The position numbers and the translations under genes were made by a program. From JANXQZ01 sp038225555 (GTDB taxonomy: Bacteria; Acidobacteriota; Terriglobia; Bryobacterales; Bryobacteraceae): a stretch of 64,000 bases of DNA. Under the pieces are notes generated by a model. It did not search any database. It was not told the origin of the DNA and was given only the letters and a program-made list of their open reading frames with translations. The stretch lies in the NCBI GenBank assembly GCA_038225555.1, contig JBBRRB010000026.1:1-64000 (forward strand), read 5' to 3'. Every line of letters starts with the position of its first letter. Within the stretch, counting starts at the first letter, position 1. Below, one piece after another: positions 7,621 to 17,043 of this stretch.

Positions 7621-8775
7621 ATGTTGGCTTGGGCTTGCTTCGCTACTTCCGTCGCAATTATTGGGTACGTAATTCTCGGGTACCCCCTTCTGTTGAGATT
7701 TCTTGCAAAACGCGGCGCGAAACCTATATCGAAAGGAGGAGTGCTCCGATCAGTTTCGATATTAATCCCCGTTCATAATGGCGCTTTATTCATTCGCGAG
7801 AAACTTCTCTCCATACTGACCCAGGACTATCCGAGGCACCTGATGGAAATCATCGTAATTTCCGACGGGTCCAGTGATGAAACCGAAGAACTTGTCAGAG
7901 ACTTGGGCGGCAACGGTATTCAATTGTTAGTGGCGCAGCATAACGGTAAGCCAGCCGCCCTGAATCTCGGTATATCTCACGCGACCAAAGAGATTCTCGT
8001 GATGACCGACGTGCGGCAAATCCTCGATCCCCAGTGCGTCCGCAGGCTGGTGGCGTGCTTCGCCGACGAAAGGGTGGGCGTCGTCAGCGGTGAGTTGCTA
8101 ATCCGTTCCGGTGACACCCACTCGGAGGCCGATATCGGTTTGTATTGGAAATTCGAGAGTTGGCTTCGCAAGCAGCTTGCAAGCATCGATTCTATGTTCG
8201 GCGCCACCGGTCCTATCTACGCAATGCGGCGCCGCTTGGCTGTTAGACTCCCGCAAGATATTCTGCTGGACGACGTCTATCTTCCGCTGACCGCATTCTT
8301 TCGAGGCTACCGCCTGGTTGTGGAAGAAGGAGCGCGCGTTTTTGACCACCCGGCTAAACTGTCCGGCGAGTTCCGCCGCAAGGTCCGGACCTTGGCCGGC
8401 AACTACCAGGTCCTGAAGTATCTTCCGCAGCTTCTCGGACCGGGCAATCGCATGTGGTTTCACTTCGTCTCTTACAAGCTCGGGCGCCTGCTGCTGCCCT
8501 ACGCGCTTTCTGCGATGGCCATTTCCAGCCTCTACCTTGGCGGTCCGATCGGTCGAATGGTTGTGTGGTCGCAAATAGGGTTTTACGTGCTGGCCGTCCT
8601 CGACAGCTGGTTGCCGCAGTCGCCCCTTCGAAGGATCTCGTCGCCAGCATGGACGTTCGTTGTCATGATGATCGCTGCGGCGTGCGCGCTGTTAGTGTTC
8701 TTCGTTCCTGCTCGATCTCTTTGGACGCAGTCGACAATTAAACCGATTGAGGCGGAAAAGCCCATGGCGGCCTAA
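7621..8775 (+). CDS. Membrane-bound GT2 family glycosyltransferase
   Basis: The 384-residue product starts with a membrane helix (residues about 5-25). A GT-A domain follows: SILIPVHN near 46-53, the nucleotide-sugar binding VISDGSSDET near 79-88, a later MTDVRQ in the DxD position, FGATGPIYAMRR, and the catalytic-base region LDDVYLP. Three or so membrane segments follow from about residue 290. This is the layout of processive polysaccharide synthases such as chitin, hyaluronan or poly-GlcNAc synthases, although the final QxxRW motif is replaced by VRTLAGNYQ. A role in exopolysaccharide assembly fits the GT4 operon 4 kb downstream. The C-terminus ends one base before an IS end. Confidence 0.88.
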   Translation: MLAWACFATSVAIIGYVILGYPLLLRFLAKRGAKPISKGGVLRSVSILIPVHNGALFIREKLLSILTQDYPRHLMEIIVISDGSSDETEELVRDLGGNGIQLLVAQHNGKPAALNLGISHATKEILVMTDVRQILDPQCVRRLVACFADERVGVVSGELLIRSGDTHSEADIGLYWKFESWLRKQLASIDSMFGATGPIYAMRRRLAVRLPQDILLDDVYLPLTAFFRGYRLVVEEGARVFDHPAKLSGEFRRKVRTLAGNYQVLKYLPQLLGPGNRMWFHFVSYKLGRLLLPYALSAMAISSLYLGGPIGRMVVWSQIGFYVLAVLDSWLPQSPLRRISSPAWTFVVMMIAAACALLVFFVPARSLWTQSTIKPIEAEKPMAA

Positions 8776-10035
8776 CGGAACTTGTCAAGACTCTTGAGAC
8801 ACCGGTCGGTAAAATTTATTGAGTATTGGTAACTGAATCTGTCGGGCCGGATTCAGACTTGGGTGGCGGGTTGATCCAGACCTCTGTCGGCAGCGCAGGC
8901 GGCTGCGGAGGCTTGCGGACGAAACGTTCCGGGTGCGCGGCATAGGCGATGTCCAGAGTTTGTTGGCGAAGACGACGAACCGCTGCAGCCCGCTGGGTGT
9001 GAACCACCGCCGGGGTCAGCAACGCGAGCCCGGAATGATGATGCTCAGTGTTGTACCAGGGGAAGAAGTCCTGGCAGAAACCCCGAGCATGCTGTATGGA
9101 TCGGACGCGATCCGGGAATTCGGGCCGGTACTTCAAGGTCTTGAACCGGCTCTCCGAGAACGGATTGTCGTCGGAGACATGCGGGCGGCTGTGAGTCTTG
9201 AGCACACCCAGATCGGCGAGCATGAGGGCCCATTTCCTGGCCCTCCCGGTCCGCGATCATCCAGCCGACGACATAGCGGCTGAAAGCGTCGAGAATCACA
9301 TAGAAGTAGAAGTACGTCCACTTGGCCGGCCCGAGCAGTTGGTAATGTCCCAGCTCCAGAGCTGATCGGGAGCCGTGGCCAGCAACCGCGGTTTCCGATA
9401 AGCAGGATGGGCGAACTGGCCGCGGCGCTCCCGCGACTCGCTTTGCGAAGCTAAAAGACGGTACAGAGTGCGTATCGAACAGCAGTAAACGCCTTCGTCC
9501 AGCAGCGTGCCATAGACTTCCGCAGGAGAACGGTCCTGAAAGCGTTCGGCGTGCAGGTGGCCGCGCACGGCGGCGCACTCGCCGGACGTCAGCGATCAAG
9601 GCGGGGATGGCCACAGCCGCGCTTCGGCCAAGGGGGGCGGGTTTTGCCGGTCCATGCAAGCAAGCGCGGGAAACTCCCAAGGCATCGCGGACCGAGACGA
9701 TCCCTAAATCAGGCGCAGACTGAACGGCAGCGGTCATCAGGTGCTCCGTCGCTGTCGACCGCTGCCAGCGGAATCCCCACAACAACGATACTTTTTTGAA
9801 CGTCGACGATGAGTTCCGCGTGCGCCAGGCGCTGGGCCAAGCGATTGTTTGAAGCTGCAAGAGGCGCATTTGCTCGGCGAGCGGATCGTGGTTGGGCTTG
9901 GGGCCGCGGCGCTGAGGAGCTAGTCGAAGGATTGCGCTGCCGCCAAGGCCCTCGCGCCGGAGCATGGCCCGATTGCTCCAGGTTCTTGAGACGCATCGAC
10001 CGGGAATGTCCGGAAGACCTTAGAAAGTAGCGACT
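8776..10035. mobile_element. IS3-family-like insertion sequence, degenerate
   Basis: The element begins right after the GT2 gene with a segment (8776-8862) that recurs at 19201-19283, which marks it as an IS end. Inside, on the minus strand, are broken orfA and orfB frames of an IS3-type transposase. The other end cannot be placed; it probably lies just before the second transposase relic at about 10035, where no matching inverted repeat is visible. The element is not functional as it stands. Confidence 0.75.
8816..10000 (-). pseudogene. IS3-type transposase (orfA/orfB) with frameshifts
   Basis: Read on the minus strand, the front holds an orfA-like segment (PKPNHDPLAEQMRLLQLQ, then RLAQRLAHAELIVDVQK) in shifting frames. 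Then comes the orfB head (MTAAVQSAPDLGIVSVRDAL), a central RSPAEVYGTLLDEGVYCCS / LYRLL block, PDQLWSWDITN with the first catalytic Asp, and YFYFYVILDAFSRYVVGWM. The end has NPFSESRFKTLKYRPEFPD, containing the catalytic Glu, and FFPWYNTEHHHSGL. These are the integrase-core (rve) landmarks of IS3 transposases. At least three frameshifts separate them. Confidence 0.85.
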
Positions 10036-10040
10036 CTCAA

Positions 10041-10067
10041 TTCTGAGCTTTTTGATAGGCTCAGAAC
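10041..10067. repeat. Perfect 8-bp inverted repeat between two IS relics
   Basis: TTCTGAGC and GCTCAGAA form a perfect stem around a loop of about ten bases rich in T. It lies between the IS3-like element and the mutator-type transposase relic. It could be part of an IS end or a transcription stop; no further evidence separates these. Confidence 0.4.
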
Positions 10068-10092
10068 AATTTCTTTCCCGAGAAAAAGGAGA

Positions 10093-11036
10093 GTGACTAG
10101 GAAGAAACCTTATCAGATAGAAGCGCAGCGGGCGATGAAACAGCTCGAGGCAATGGCGGCGGACGAAGATCCGGCGGTGCAGATGGTCTTGCCCATGGCG
10201 GGCCGTCGGGGCAAGGAGAGTGGTTATTGCGTAGTGATGGGACAAAAGGTTCCCATCGAGCGGCCGAGGGTGCGGTGCAACGGGCTGGAGAAGAGCGCGG
10301 TAAGCGAGCATTTCATCAAGGCAAGCCGCGCCAAGTTGAAAGAATTGATGGAGCGTCGGCTGGACAAGCTGAAGTTGTGTGCGCTGTTGGTGGATGCCAC
10401 GCCGTTCCAGGGACAGCAGATGATTGCCGCCTTAGGCATCGGCCAGGACGGGCGGAAAACGATTCTGGGCATTCGGCAGGCGCCACAGAGAACGCTACCG
10501 TAGTCGGCGAACTGCTGGGCGATTTGAACAACCGCGGCCTGGACTTCACTGACCCTCGGCTATACGTTTTGGATGGCGGCAAAGCCTTGCACGCGGCAGT
10601 GAAGAAGTATGCCGGCGAAGCGGCGCTGATTCAGCGCTGTCAGGTTCACAAGCGGCGCAATGTTCTCGATCACCTGAGCGACGAGCAGAAACCCTTGGTG
10701 TCCAGAAAGCTGAACGAAGCTTACGCCCAGCAAGACTATGCGACGGCCAAACAGTCCCTCCAGGGTTTACATCGTGAACTCATGGATCTGAATCCGATCG
10801 CCGCGCGCAGCTGGGGTGAAGGATTGGAAGAAACCCTGACAGTACATCGGCTCCACGTTCCCATGCAGCTACGGCAGACGCTGGCCAGCACCAACGTGAT
10901 CGAGTCGGCTTTCGCCATAGTCAAAAGAGTTTGCACGAACGTAAAACGTTGGCATGGCGGGGATCAGCGCGCGCTGGGTTGGCTCCGGACTACTGGTTGC
11001 GAGAAGCAATTTCGGCGGGTCAAGGGTACAAGCTGA
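10093..11036 (+). pseudogene. IS256/mutator-type transposase, frameshifted
   Basis: The first frame (10093-10503) encodes a transposase N-terminus ending LLVDATPFQGQQMIAALGIG and GRKTILGIRQ; the VDATPF segment holds a catalytic Asp. A frameshift near 10480 moves the reading to the frame that holds GATENATVVGELLGDL, YVLDGGKALHAAVKKY, IQRCQVHKRRNVLDHL, EGLEETLTVHRLHVP and STNVIESAFAIVKRV, then VKRWHGGDQ. The ATEN, QRCQVHK and STNxIES segments are diagnostic of IS256-type enzymes. The N-terminal domain is shorter than usual. No terminal inverted repeats could be recognised. Confidence 0.85.
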
Positions 11037-11086
11037 TCCCGGCATCTTCTGCTAACGACGCTGTCCACTCTAGCTGTGTAGCTTAA

Positions 11087-11425
11087 GATTGGGCGGCGGC
11101 TTTGGCGAGCATGGTGCGCACGATTCAGGAGATCTTCGACATCCCATCCAAGACTCGCTTGCTGACCAGAGCGCGTGCGATGCATAGCATCTTCACGGGG
11201 GATGCGGATCTTTCTGGGTATCAGACGCTGACACCGAAGGTCGCGCTGGATGAACGAACAAGCCGCTGAATGCGCATGAGCGGGCGTCCGCTTTGGGCGG
11301 CTCGCCAGTCGGCTGCTATGAATTGGCATCATGTAGATGATGTTCCGTCGGATACTTTGAACAAGATTCTTTGGTGGGATGCCAAGGGCTACGATACGGC
11401 TTACCCGATTCGAGAGAAGAAGTGA
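11087..11425 (+). pseudogene. C-terminal relic of an alkaline-phosphatase-like phosphoesterase
   Basis: Two frames together recreate the end of a phosphoesterase of the YncE/alkaline phosphatase type. One frame reads ASMVRTIQEIFDIPSKTRLL and GYQTLTPKVALDE. After a frameshift near 11270 the other reads RQSAAMNWHHVDDVPSDTLN and KILWWDAKGYDTAYPIREKK. Its TGA overlaps the GTG of the next relic by 4 bp, so an old translationally coupled pair decayed together. No catalytic part remains. Confidence 0.6.
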
Positions 11426-12393
11426 ATCGACGAACTTTCGTGACATCTCTGGCGGCTGCGTCTGCGGTGAAAGCGGCTGATCGGCCGCGCGTGATTCTGC
11501 CTGCCGCGCTTCGGGAAGGAGATACAGTGGGGCTGATTACGCCATCCACGTACGTCTCCGATCCCGATACTCTGGCGACCGCAGACCGCACCAGGAAGCA
11601 CTTTAATCGGACGGCTAAATGGAGCCGGAACGTTCGGAAGAAGTCGGGGTATCTCGGCGGAACGGTCCGGGAACGCATCGACGATTTACATGAGATGTTC
11701 CGTGATCCGCAAGTGAAAGACGTGTTCGCCTTGCGGGGCGGCTACGGATCCGCCCAGATTTTGGATCGCATCGATTACGAAGTGATCCGCACGCATCCGA
11801 AGATTTTCTTCGGGTACAGCGACATTACCGCGATGAATTTAGCGATTCATTAGAAGACGGGCTTGGTCACGTTTCATGGGCCCGTGGTTCTTTCGCATTT
11901 CACCGATTACACGCAGGAGCATTTCCGCAAAGCTCTGTTCGGGAATGGCCCGATTGGCGCAGTGATCCAGTCCGGAGGAGGGGAACCCGCTCCGGCCCAA
12001 GCATACTTTGCCATCCTCGATAAATAGGGTACGCCCGCGCGTATCGATCTCGTAAGGAGTGCCCATCGCCATCGAGATCAGCTTGACGAGGAGCCTTACC
12101 GCATCGATCGCATGCTGACGCAGTTGCGGCTGGCGGGAAAGTTCGATGCCGCAGCCGGGATCATCTTCGGGGAGTGCGCGGACTGCCGTCCCAAGGATTA
12201 CATGCCTTCGTTTAATTCCACGTTTACCCTAGGCGAGATCGAGGATGCTTTTTTTCCGATTTGAAGATTCCGGTGCTTTCCGGGTTGACTTATTGGGCAC
12301 ACGAACGATCGGTTGACGCTGCCAATTGGAGCGATGGCGGGCTTGGATGCGGATAAAGGCCAACTGTTGATTGAGAACGCCGCAGTTTCGTAG
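11422..12393 (+). pseudogene. LD-carboxypeptidase (peptidase S66) pseudogene
   Basis: The frame starts at a GTG with a Tat-like export signal (NRRTFVTSLAAASA). It carries the S66 features PAALREGDTVGLITPS, VFALRGGYGSAQILDRIDY and IFFGYSDITAMNLAIH; the serine expected after GGYG is conserved. A TAG interrupts the gene at 11851-11853. The rest follows in pieces: VTFHGPVVLSHF, then PYRIDRMLTQLRLAGKFD, AAGIIFGECADC, and IPVLSGLT with ENAAVS before the final TAG at 12391. The intact enzyme would cleave murein tetrapeptides. Its end is overlapped from the other strand by the epimerase gene. Confidence 0.85.
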
Positions 12394-13426
12394 CAGCGTC
12401 GGCGGCTGGCGTTTCAGCCGAGTCCTTCAAGTGTTCAAACGTCAGCATAAGCGCGTCGCGGGTGGGCACGATCTGCCGCCATCCCATAGCTTTCAAGCGC
12501 GCATTGGAAAATCGGTTTCCTTTCCATAGCGCCGCAGCCTTGTAGGGCGTGATCAGAGCGGGTAACTGGCCTTTCGAGTACGCGTGATACCACTCGACCA
12601 TGCGCGCAAGCAGCATTGTCGCGGAATACGGCAATGTTAGAAATCGAAGCTTCTCAACGTGCGAGCGATACAGATTGAGGTAGCGACGCGAGCTGGGGAG
12701 GTCGTCATCGTGCACATTTACGATTCGATGCGGCGCGGGATACGGTTGTGTTCCGGCCACGGCGACAGCCTCCGCGCAGTTCTCAACGTACGTAAGCGGG
12801 AGAAGATTATTGCGGCCGAGGTGCAATAGCATGCCCGGTAGTCGAAGGCCCACGCGAGTTGACATCCCACCGCCGCCGGGGCCATAGATTACGCCGGGCC
12901 GGACGGTAATCAACTCGAAAGAATGTTGCGCAGAGGCAGCCGCCACAAACAACTGCTCTTGCCTGGCTTTTGCAAACGAGTATGGATCGCGCCGCTCAGG
13001 ATGGGCGTCTAGAGCGAACTCCTCGTCGATTAACGCCCCTTTGGGCTGCGTGGCGGCGCCATACACCGAGAACGAACTGATTAGGACAACCCGGCGGACG
13101 CTGTTCACGTCGGAAATTGCAGAGAGCAGTTGCTTAGAGGCAACGACAGTGTTCAGGAAGATGTCCGCCGGACTGCCGCGCAAGCCTGCGGCGAGATGAA
13201 ACACCGTATCCACGTCTCTCAGCACGCCCGTGATGTGTGTCGCCGACAACAGATTTCCGGGGACAATCTCGATGCGGTCCGGATGACGGCTAACGAGTTG
13301 TTGAAGGCGGAGGGAGACCGAGCTACGGACCATGCATCGGATGATTAAGTCTGAACGAGTAAGCAGCCGTTCCACGACGGAAGGTCCCAAGAACCCTCCC
13401 GCGCCTGTCACCAGAACTATTGTCAT
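12290..13426 (-). CDS. NAD-dependent epimerase/dehydratase (extended SDR), tail runs into pseudogene
   Basis: The 378-residue product has a Rossmann start VTGAGGFLG (residues 6-14) and the catalytic YSFAK near residue 152 with an upstream SSFSVYG, so it is an extended short-chain dehydrogenase acting probably on a nucleotide sugar. The ATG overlaps the stop of the upstream oxidoreductase by 4 bp, making it the last gene of the polysaccharide operon. The last 34 or so residues (from about QSTVGLYPHPSPPS) are read antisense to the end of the LD-carboxypeptidase pseudogene and look unstructured. The natural stop may have been lost when that material arrived. Export of the polysaccharide would need other genes. 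Confidence 0.87.
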   Translation of the reverse strand: MTIVLVTGAGGFLGPSVVERLLTRSDLIIRCMVRSSVSLRLQQLVSRHPDRIEIVPGNLLSATHITGVLRDVDTVFHLAAGLRGSPADIFLNTVVASKQLLSAISDVNSVRRVVLISSFSVYGAATQPKGALIDEEFALDAHPERRDPYSFAKARQEQLFVAAASAQHSFELITVRPGVIYGPGGGGMSTRVGLRLPGMLLHLGRNNLLPLTYVENCAEAVAVAGTQPYPAPHRIVNVHDDDLPSSRRYLNLYRSHVEKLRFLTLPYSATMLLARMVEWYHAYSKGQLPALITPYKAAALWKGNRFSNARLKAMGWRQIVPTRDALMLTFEHLKDSAETPAADAATKLRRSQSTVGLYPHPSPPSLQLAASTDRSCAQ

Positions 13427-14508
13427 GCAGCGGCCCTCCCGATCTGTTGGATTACTTCGTCCAAGACAAGCTGCACGCGCAAAATTTGCGAGTAGGGAAT
13501 CGGCGGCTCGGTATCGTTGGCGATGCTGCGATAAAACTGCTGCGTGAGGCGGTTCAAGCCATCGAAGAAGTGGAACTCGGATCGCATGAACCGGCTGACG
13601 TTGCGAGCCGCGCCTCGCAGGCTGTCGGCGGTTTGCTGAAAGGGAGGCACGAGTCGTCCTACCGCGCTTGGCAAGGTTGGAACGCGCTCGAAGTGGATCG
13701 TGCTAGTGGTGATGTCCAGTTTGACTGTGTTCTTCGTTCCGCACACGCGAACGAAATGCGCCATTGGGCGGACATTGGCGGAAAAAGTCGCATATGCCGA
13801 CACGCCGCCCGCGGCCATGACCATGCGAAGTTCATCGACCAGCAAGCCGGACTGATCCGCTTTGGCGGCAGCCGATCTTCTGAGCGGCACTGCTTGGACT
13901 TGAACCTCACCTTCGGGCAGGAATTCAACAATCTTGTTCAGCAGATGGTCCAATACGTTTTGCAGCAAGCCACCCGGAAGGGCGTTCACCCAATGCTTCG
14001 GGTCGGCCAACAGAGCCGTGGCGTACGGGCCCTGCAGATCGTACCCGTAGAAGCTCTCAATGTGAACAATGTCTCCAAGTACTCCGGTATGTAGCAGTTC
14101 CCGCAAGCGCACTGCTTCGGCATCGAACAGATACATGTAGCCAACGGTAAGCTTTCGCTGCGCGGCCTCCGCCGCGTCGACCAGCGCTTTCGTGTGCGCA
14201 TAATCCACGGCGACGGGCTTTTCGACGAACAAGTGACATCCGGCGTTGAGGCTGATTCGCGCCAAGTCGAGATGACTATGCGGGGGCGTGGTGATGTGAA
14301 CCACATCGGGCCGCTCCGTGGCGAGCATGCGATCACAATCGTCATAGAAATTGGATAGTCCGAAACGACTGGCCAACTGATCGGCCATCAGAATTTCGCG
14401 ATCGCACACCCCGACCAGCACCGCCTCGGGATTGTTCTGGATCGCTTCGACGTGGGCGTCCGCGATTTTGCCGCAGCCGACAATGGCTACCCTCAATTGT
14501 TTAGACAT
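13423..14508 (-). CDS. Gfo/Idh/MocA family oxidoreductase
   Basis: I start it at ATG 14508 (MSKQLRVAIVGCGKIAD), since the N-terminal Rossmann motif GCGKIAD then sits at residues 11-17; a longer frame upstream lies within the previous gene. The family EKP motif is present (FVEKPVAVDYAH), followed by the C-terminal sheet domain, 361 residues in all. Such enzymes oxidise or reduce sugars and nucleotide sugars with NAD(P). The ATG overlaps the end of the upstream glycosyltransferase by 8 bp and the stop overlaps the epimerase start by 4 bp, so it belongs to the operon and probably makes a sugar precursor for the polymer. Confidence 0.88.
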   Translation of the reverse strand: MSKQLRVAIVGCGKIADAHVEAIQNNPEAVLVGVCDREILMADQLASRFGLSNFYDDCDRMLATERPDVVHITTPPHSHLDLARISLNAGCHLFVEKPVAVDYAHTKALVDAAEAAQRKLTVGYMYLFDAEAVRLRELLHTGVLGDIVHIESFYGYDLQGPYATALLADPKHWVNALPGGLLQNVLDHLLNKIVEFLPEGEVQVQAVPLRRSAAAKADQSGLLVDELRMVMAAGGVSAYATFSANVRPMAHFVRVCGTKNTVKLDITTSTIHFERVPTLPSAVGRLVPPFQQTADSLRGAARNVSRFMRSEFHFFDGLNRLTQQFYRSIANDTEPPIPYSQILRVQLVLDEVIQQIGRAAA

Positions 14509-15841
14509 ATTCCAAAACACCGGTCTCCATGAATGTGCGCGCGGGGTTGAGACTGTGCACGAGATCTCCATACTCTGAAGCGATATTCGACCGTTCATAA
14601 CGGCGAATGGCGTTCCAGTCTGGCGAGTACTCCCGATCCGCTCGGCAGCGGTAAACCGTTTCCAGTGTGTCAGCTATTAGCTGGGGATTTGAAATATCGG
14701 CGCAGACGCCGCTCCGCGTACGTTGAATAATGCGGGCCACCTCGCTGTCGGGATGAGCGATCGCGAAGATGGGTTTGCCACTTGCCAGATATTCGAACAG
14801 CTTGCCCGGAATGTTGATCCGGTCATTCCAAAGAAGAAGACAGTAGTCCGACTCCTCAATGAAGCCAAACGCCTCCTTTTGGGTCACGACGCCAAGCATG
14901 CACACGCCGGCCACCTTTTGGAGGAGCGGAAGGTACTCGGGATTCTCGATACGCCCGACAAACTTTATGCTGAGGGCGTCACGCACTTTGGCAGAAAGCT
15001 TTTGGACAGCTTGCAGGAACGCGGCAGGGTTTGAGGGTGCATACAGGGTTCCCGTGAAGGTCAGGACGATTTTGTCGTCGTCGCGCTTGCAGCCATAAAA
15101 GTCCTCGAACGCAGCGGGATCGTATCCGTTCGGTATGACACGGAATTTCTCGGTGGGCTGTTCGGGATAGCGCGCCCGGATCAGGTCCAGGGCGGTCGAC
15201 GTTACAGCTACTACTCGATCCGATGCGGCGACTGTCTCCCTTTCGATCGCCGCAGCTTGCTGTTTCAAGTAGGGACTTGCGCCGAAATGCAGCGTTCCCA
15301 AGTAGTACTCAATCCACTCGTCGCGATAGTCCGAGATGAGCTGTATGTGAGGGTACGCCTTCTTCAGTGCGTTCCCGATGCGGAAAATAGAGAATGGAGG
15401 CGCAGTCATCAGCACGGTTTGGATGGAGCAGCGCTCAATCAAGGCTCCCGCATACCGGATCGCGCGGCGCACCCATAAGACCTGGGGATCGGGGCAAAGG
15501 GCCCTCCCGAGAATGGCTTTGACCGCAGTCTTCAGGACCCCGGGTTGGGTGCAGCTGCGCTCAGGCGTGACGTTGGCGTTGGAGCAAACCATCCGCTTCA
15601 TCATCTTTCGAAGGTGGAACGGAAGTTCCGGAGCCATGAGCCGGTGGATATGAACATCTTCTGGCAAGTCGTTGAGGAGACCTGGATCGTGCACTACCGC
15701 AGCTGCATTTTTGGCAGTGAGCACATGCACGCGGAAGCCGTGCTGCGGCAGGTACTTGGCAAGGCCGAGAGCCCTTTGAACACCGATTCCGCCGAGAGGA
15801 GGAAACGCCCAGGTGATCAGCAGAATGTCGCGCTTCCTCAA
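14501..15841 (-). CDS. GT4 family glycosyltransferase
   Basis: The 446-residue product opens with LLITWAFPPLGGIGVQRAL, the acceptor-side loop of GT-B enzymes. The later region has VIPNGYDP and LTFTGTLYAPSNPAAFL, then a donor-site segment LFEYLASGKPIFAIAHPDSE in place of the usual E-x7-E helix. The length is normal for GT4. The overlap with the upstream GT4 gene (4 bp) and the downstream oxidoreductase (8 bp) shows tight coupling. It probably adds one sugar to a lipid-linked repeat unit in the cytoplasm; donor and acceptor are unknown. Confidence 0.87.
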   Translation of the reverse strand: MRKRDILLITWAFPPLGGIGVQRALGLAKYLPQHGFRVHVLTAKNAAAVVHDPGLLNDLPEDVHIHRLMAPELPFHLRKMMKRMVCSNANVTPERSCTQPGVLKTAVKAILGRALCPDPQVLWVRRAIRYAGALIERCSIQTVLMTAPPFSIFRIGNALKKAYPHIQLISDYRDEWIEYYLGTLHFGASPYLKQQAAAIERETVAASDRVVAVTSTALDLIRARYPEQPTEKFRVIPNGYDPAAFEDFYGCKRDDDKIVLTFTGTLYAPSNPAAFLQAVQKLSAKVRDALSIKFVGRIENPEYLPLLQKVAGVCMLGVVTQKEAFGFIEESDYCLLLWNDRINIPGKLFEYLASGKPIFAIAHPDSEVARIIQRTRSGVCADISNPQLIADTLETVYRCRADREYSPDWNAIRRYERSNIASEYGDLVHSLNPARTFMETGVLEYV

Positions 15842-17028
15842 TTGCGCTCCGGGGCGGATTTACAGGCATGCCGGTTTCGAGCATACACATCCTCGCAAAC
15901 CTGGAAAGTATCCGCAGCCATATCGCGCCAGGTGCGGCGGAACGTGGCCGCGATCGCTTGCGGATCCCAGGTTTGCGATAAGACTTGGCATAGCGCGCGT
16001 TCGAGCGCTTCGGAATTGTGAGGGGCAACGAGGAGTCCCGAGCGCGCATCCACAAGATCGGGAATCCCGCCAACGTTGGTGGCAACTACGGGTCGACCGC
16101 AGGCGAGGGCCTCAATTACAGCGTTCGGGCAACCCTCCGAATGGCTTGGTAGACAAAACACGTTAGCCGCCGCGAGCCAAAGGGCGACTGCGCCAGGAGC
16201 CGTGTTGCCGAGGAAGCGGACGCGGCCACTCATGCCAGCGTCGGCGGCCTGTTTAGTATAAATTCCGTTCTGAGGACCATCCCCGATTAACGCAAGTTCA
16301 AGTTTAGGATTTGACGCAGCCATGCGAAAGAACGCCGGGAGAAGTTCTTGGATGCCTTTCAATGGCACCAGCCGTCCAGTAAAAGCGATGAGGTCCGCTT
16401 CGACCGGAACACCCAACTTGCGGCGGGCCTCGGCCCGGTCAGCCGGGCGAAAAATAGAACCGTCACACCCGTTCGGAATCGCCCGGGATCGCTCGGGAGA
16501 CGCGCCTAGAGCAATGGCTCGGGAAATCAGTTCCTTGCTCACTGCGACCACATAGTCGGCGTTCCGAACCGTGTACTTTACCAGCTGCTTCGAGAGTGGA
16601 TCCCTAATGCGTCGAATGTCGGAGCCAAGACACCCGATCACGACGGGGATTGATAGTTTGCGGGCAGCAATCACGGCTCCGCAAGCGTCCGGGTAGGCGC
16701 AATAGGAGAGGACTACATCGGGACGCCGCTCGCGGAACCGCTTTACGAGATACCCGGACAGAGTTACCCCGTTTGCCGGCCGCGTTATCACCGGGAGTGC
16801 AGGGTAATCAATGAACTCAGGAGCAAGGCCGGGCGTTGGATGCGCGAAATCAACCCTCTGATAGAGAAACGTGCGGGGCTGTAGCCATTTCCAGCTTGGG
16901 TAAGAAGGGTGGGGCACGTAGACCTGCACATCCGCCCAGTTCTGCATGTGCAAGAGATGGGAGTAGATGGAGCCGCCGCGAAAAGGCTCGGTATTTAGCG
17001 GGAAGGGACTTACCACAGAGATGCGCAT
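15838..17028 (-). CDS. GT4 family glycosyltransferase
   Basis: The 396-residue product has a GT-B layout with a GGS loop at the N-terminus (FRGGSIYSHLLHMQ), then RAIPNGCDGSIFRPADR and IAFTGRLVPLKGIQELLPAF. The donor site reads PSHSEGCPNAVIEALACGRP followed by VVATNVGGIPDLV, which has the classical E-x7-E. This is one of three glycosyltransferases in the same operon and the closest of them to the GT4 consensus. It overlaps the next gene by 4 bp and follows the first gene by 15 bp. Confidence 0.9.
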   Translation of the reverse strand: MRISVVSPFPLNTEPFRGGSIYSHLLHMQNWADVQVYVPHPSYPSWKWLQPRTFLYQRVDFAHPTPGLAPEFIDYPALPVITRPANGVTLSGYLVKRFRERRPDVVLSYCAYPDACGAVIAARKLSIPVVIGCLGSDIRRIRDPLSKQLVKYTVRNADYVVAVSKELISRAIALGASPERSRAIPNGCDGSIFRPADRAEARRKLGVPVEADLIAFTGRLVPLKGIQELLPAFFRMAASNPKLELALIGDGPQNGIYTKQAADAGMSGRVRFLGNTAPGAVALWLAAANVFCLPSHSEGCPNAVIEALACGRPVVATNVGGIPDLVDARSGLLVAPHNSEALERALCQVLSQTWDPQAIAATFRRTWRDMAADTFQVCEDVYARNRHACKSAPERN

Positions 17029-17043
17029 GAAGTTAGATGGCGC

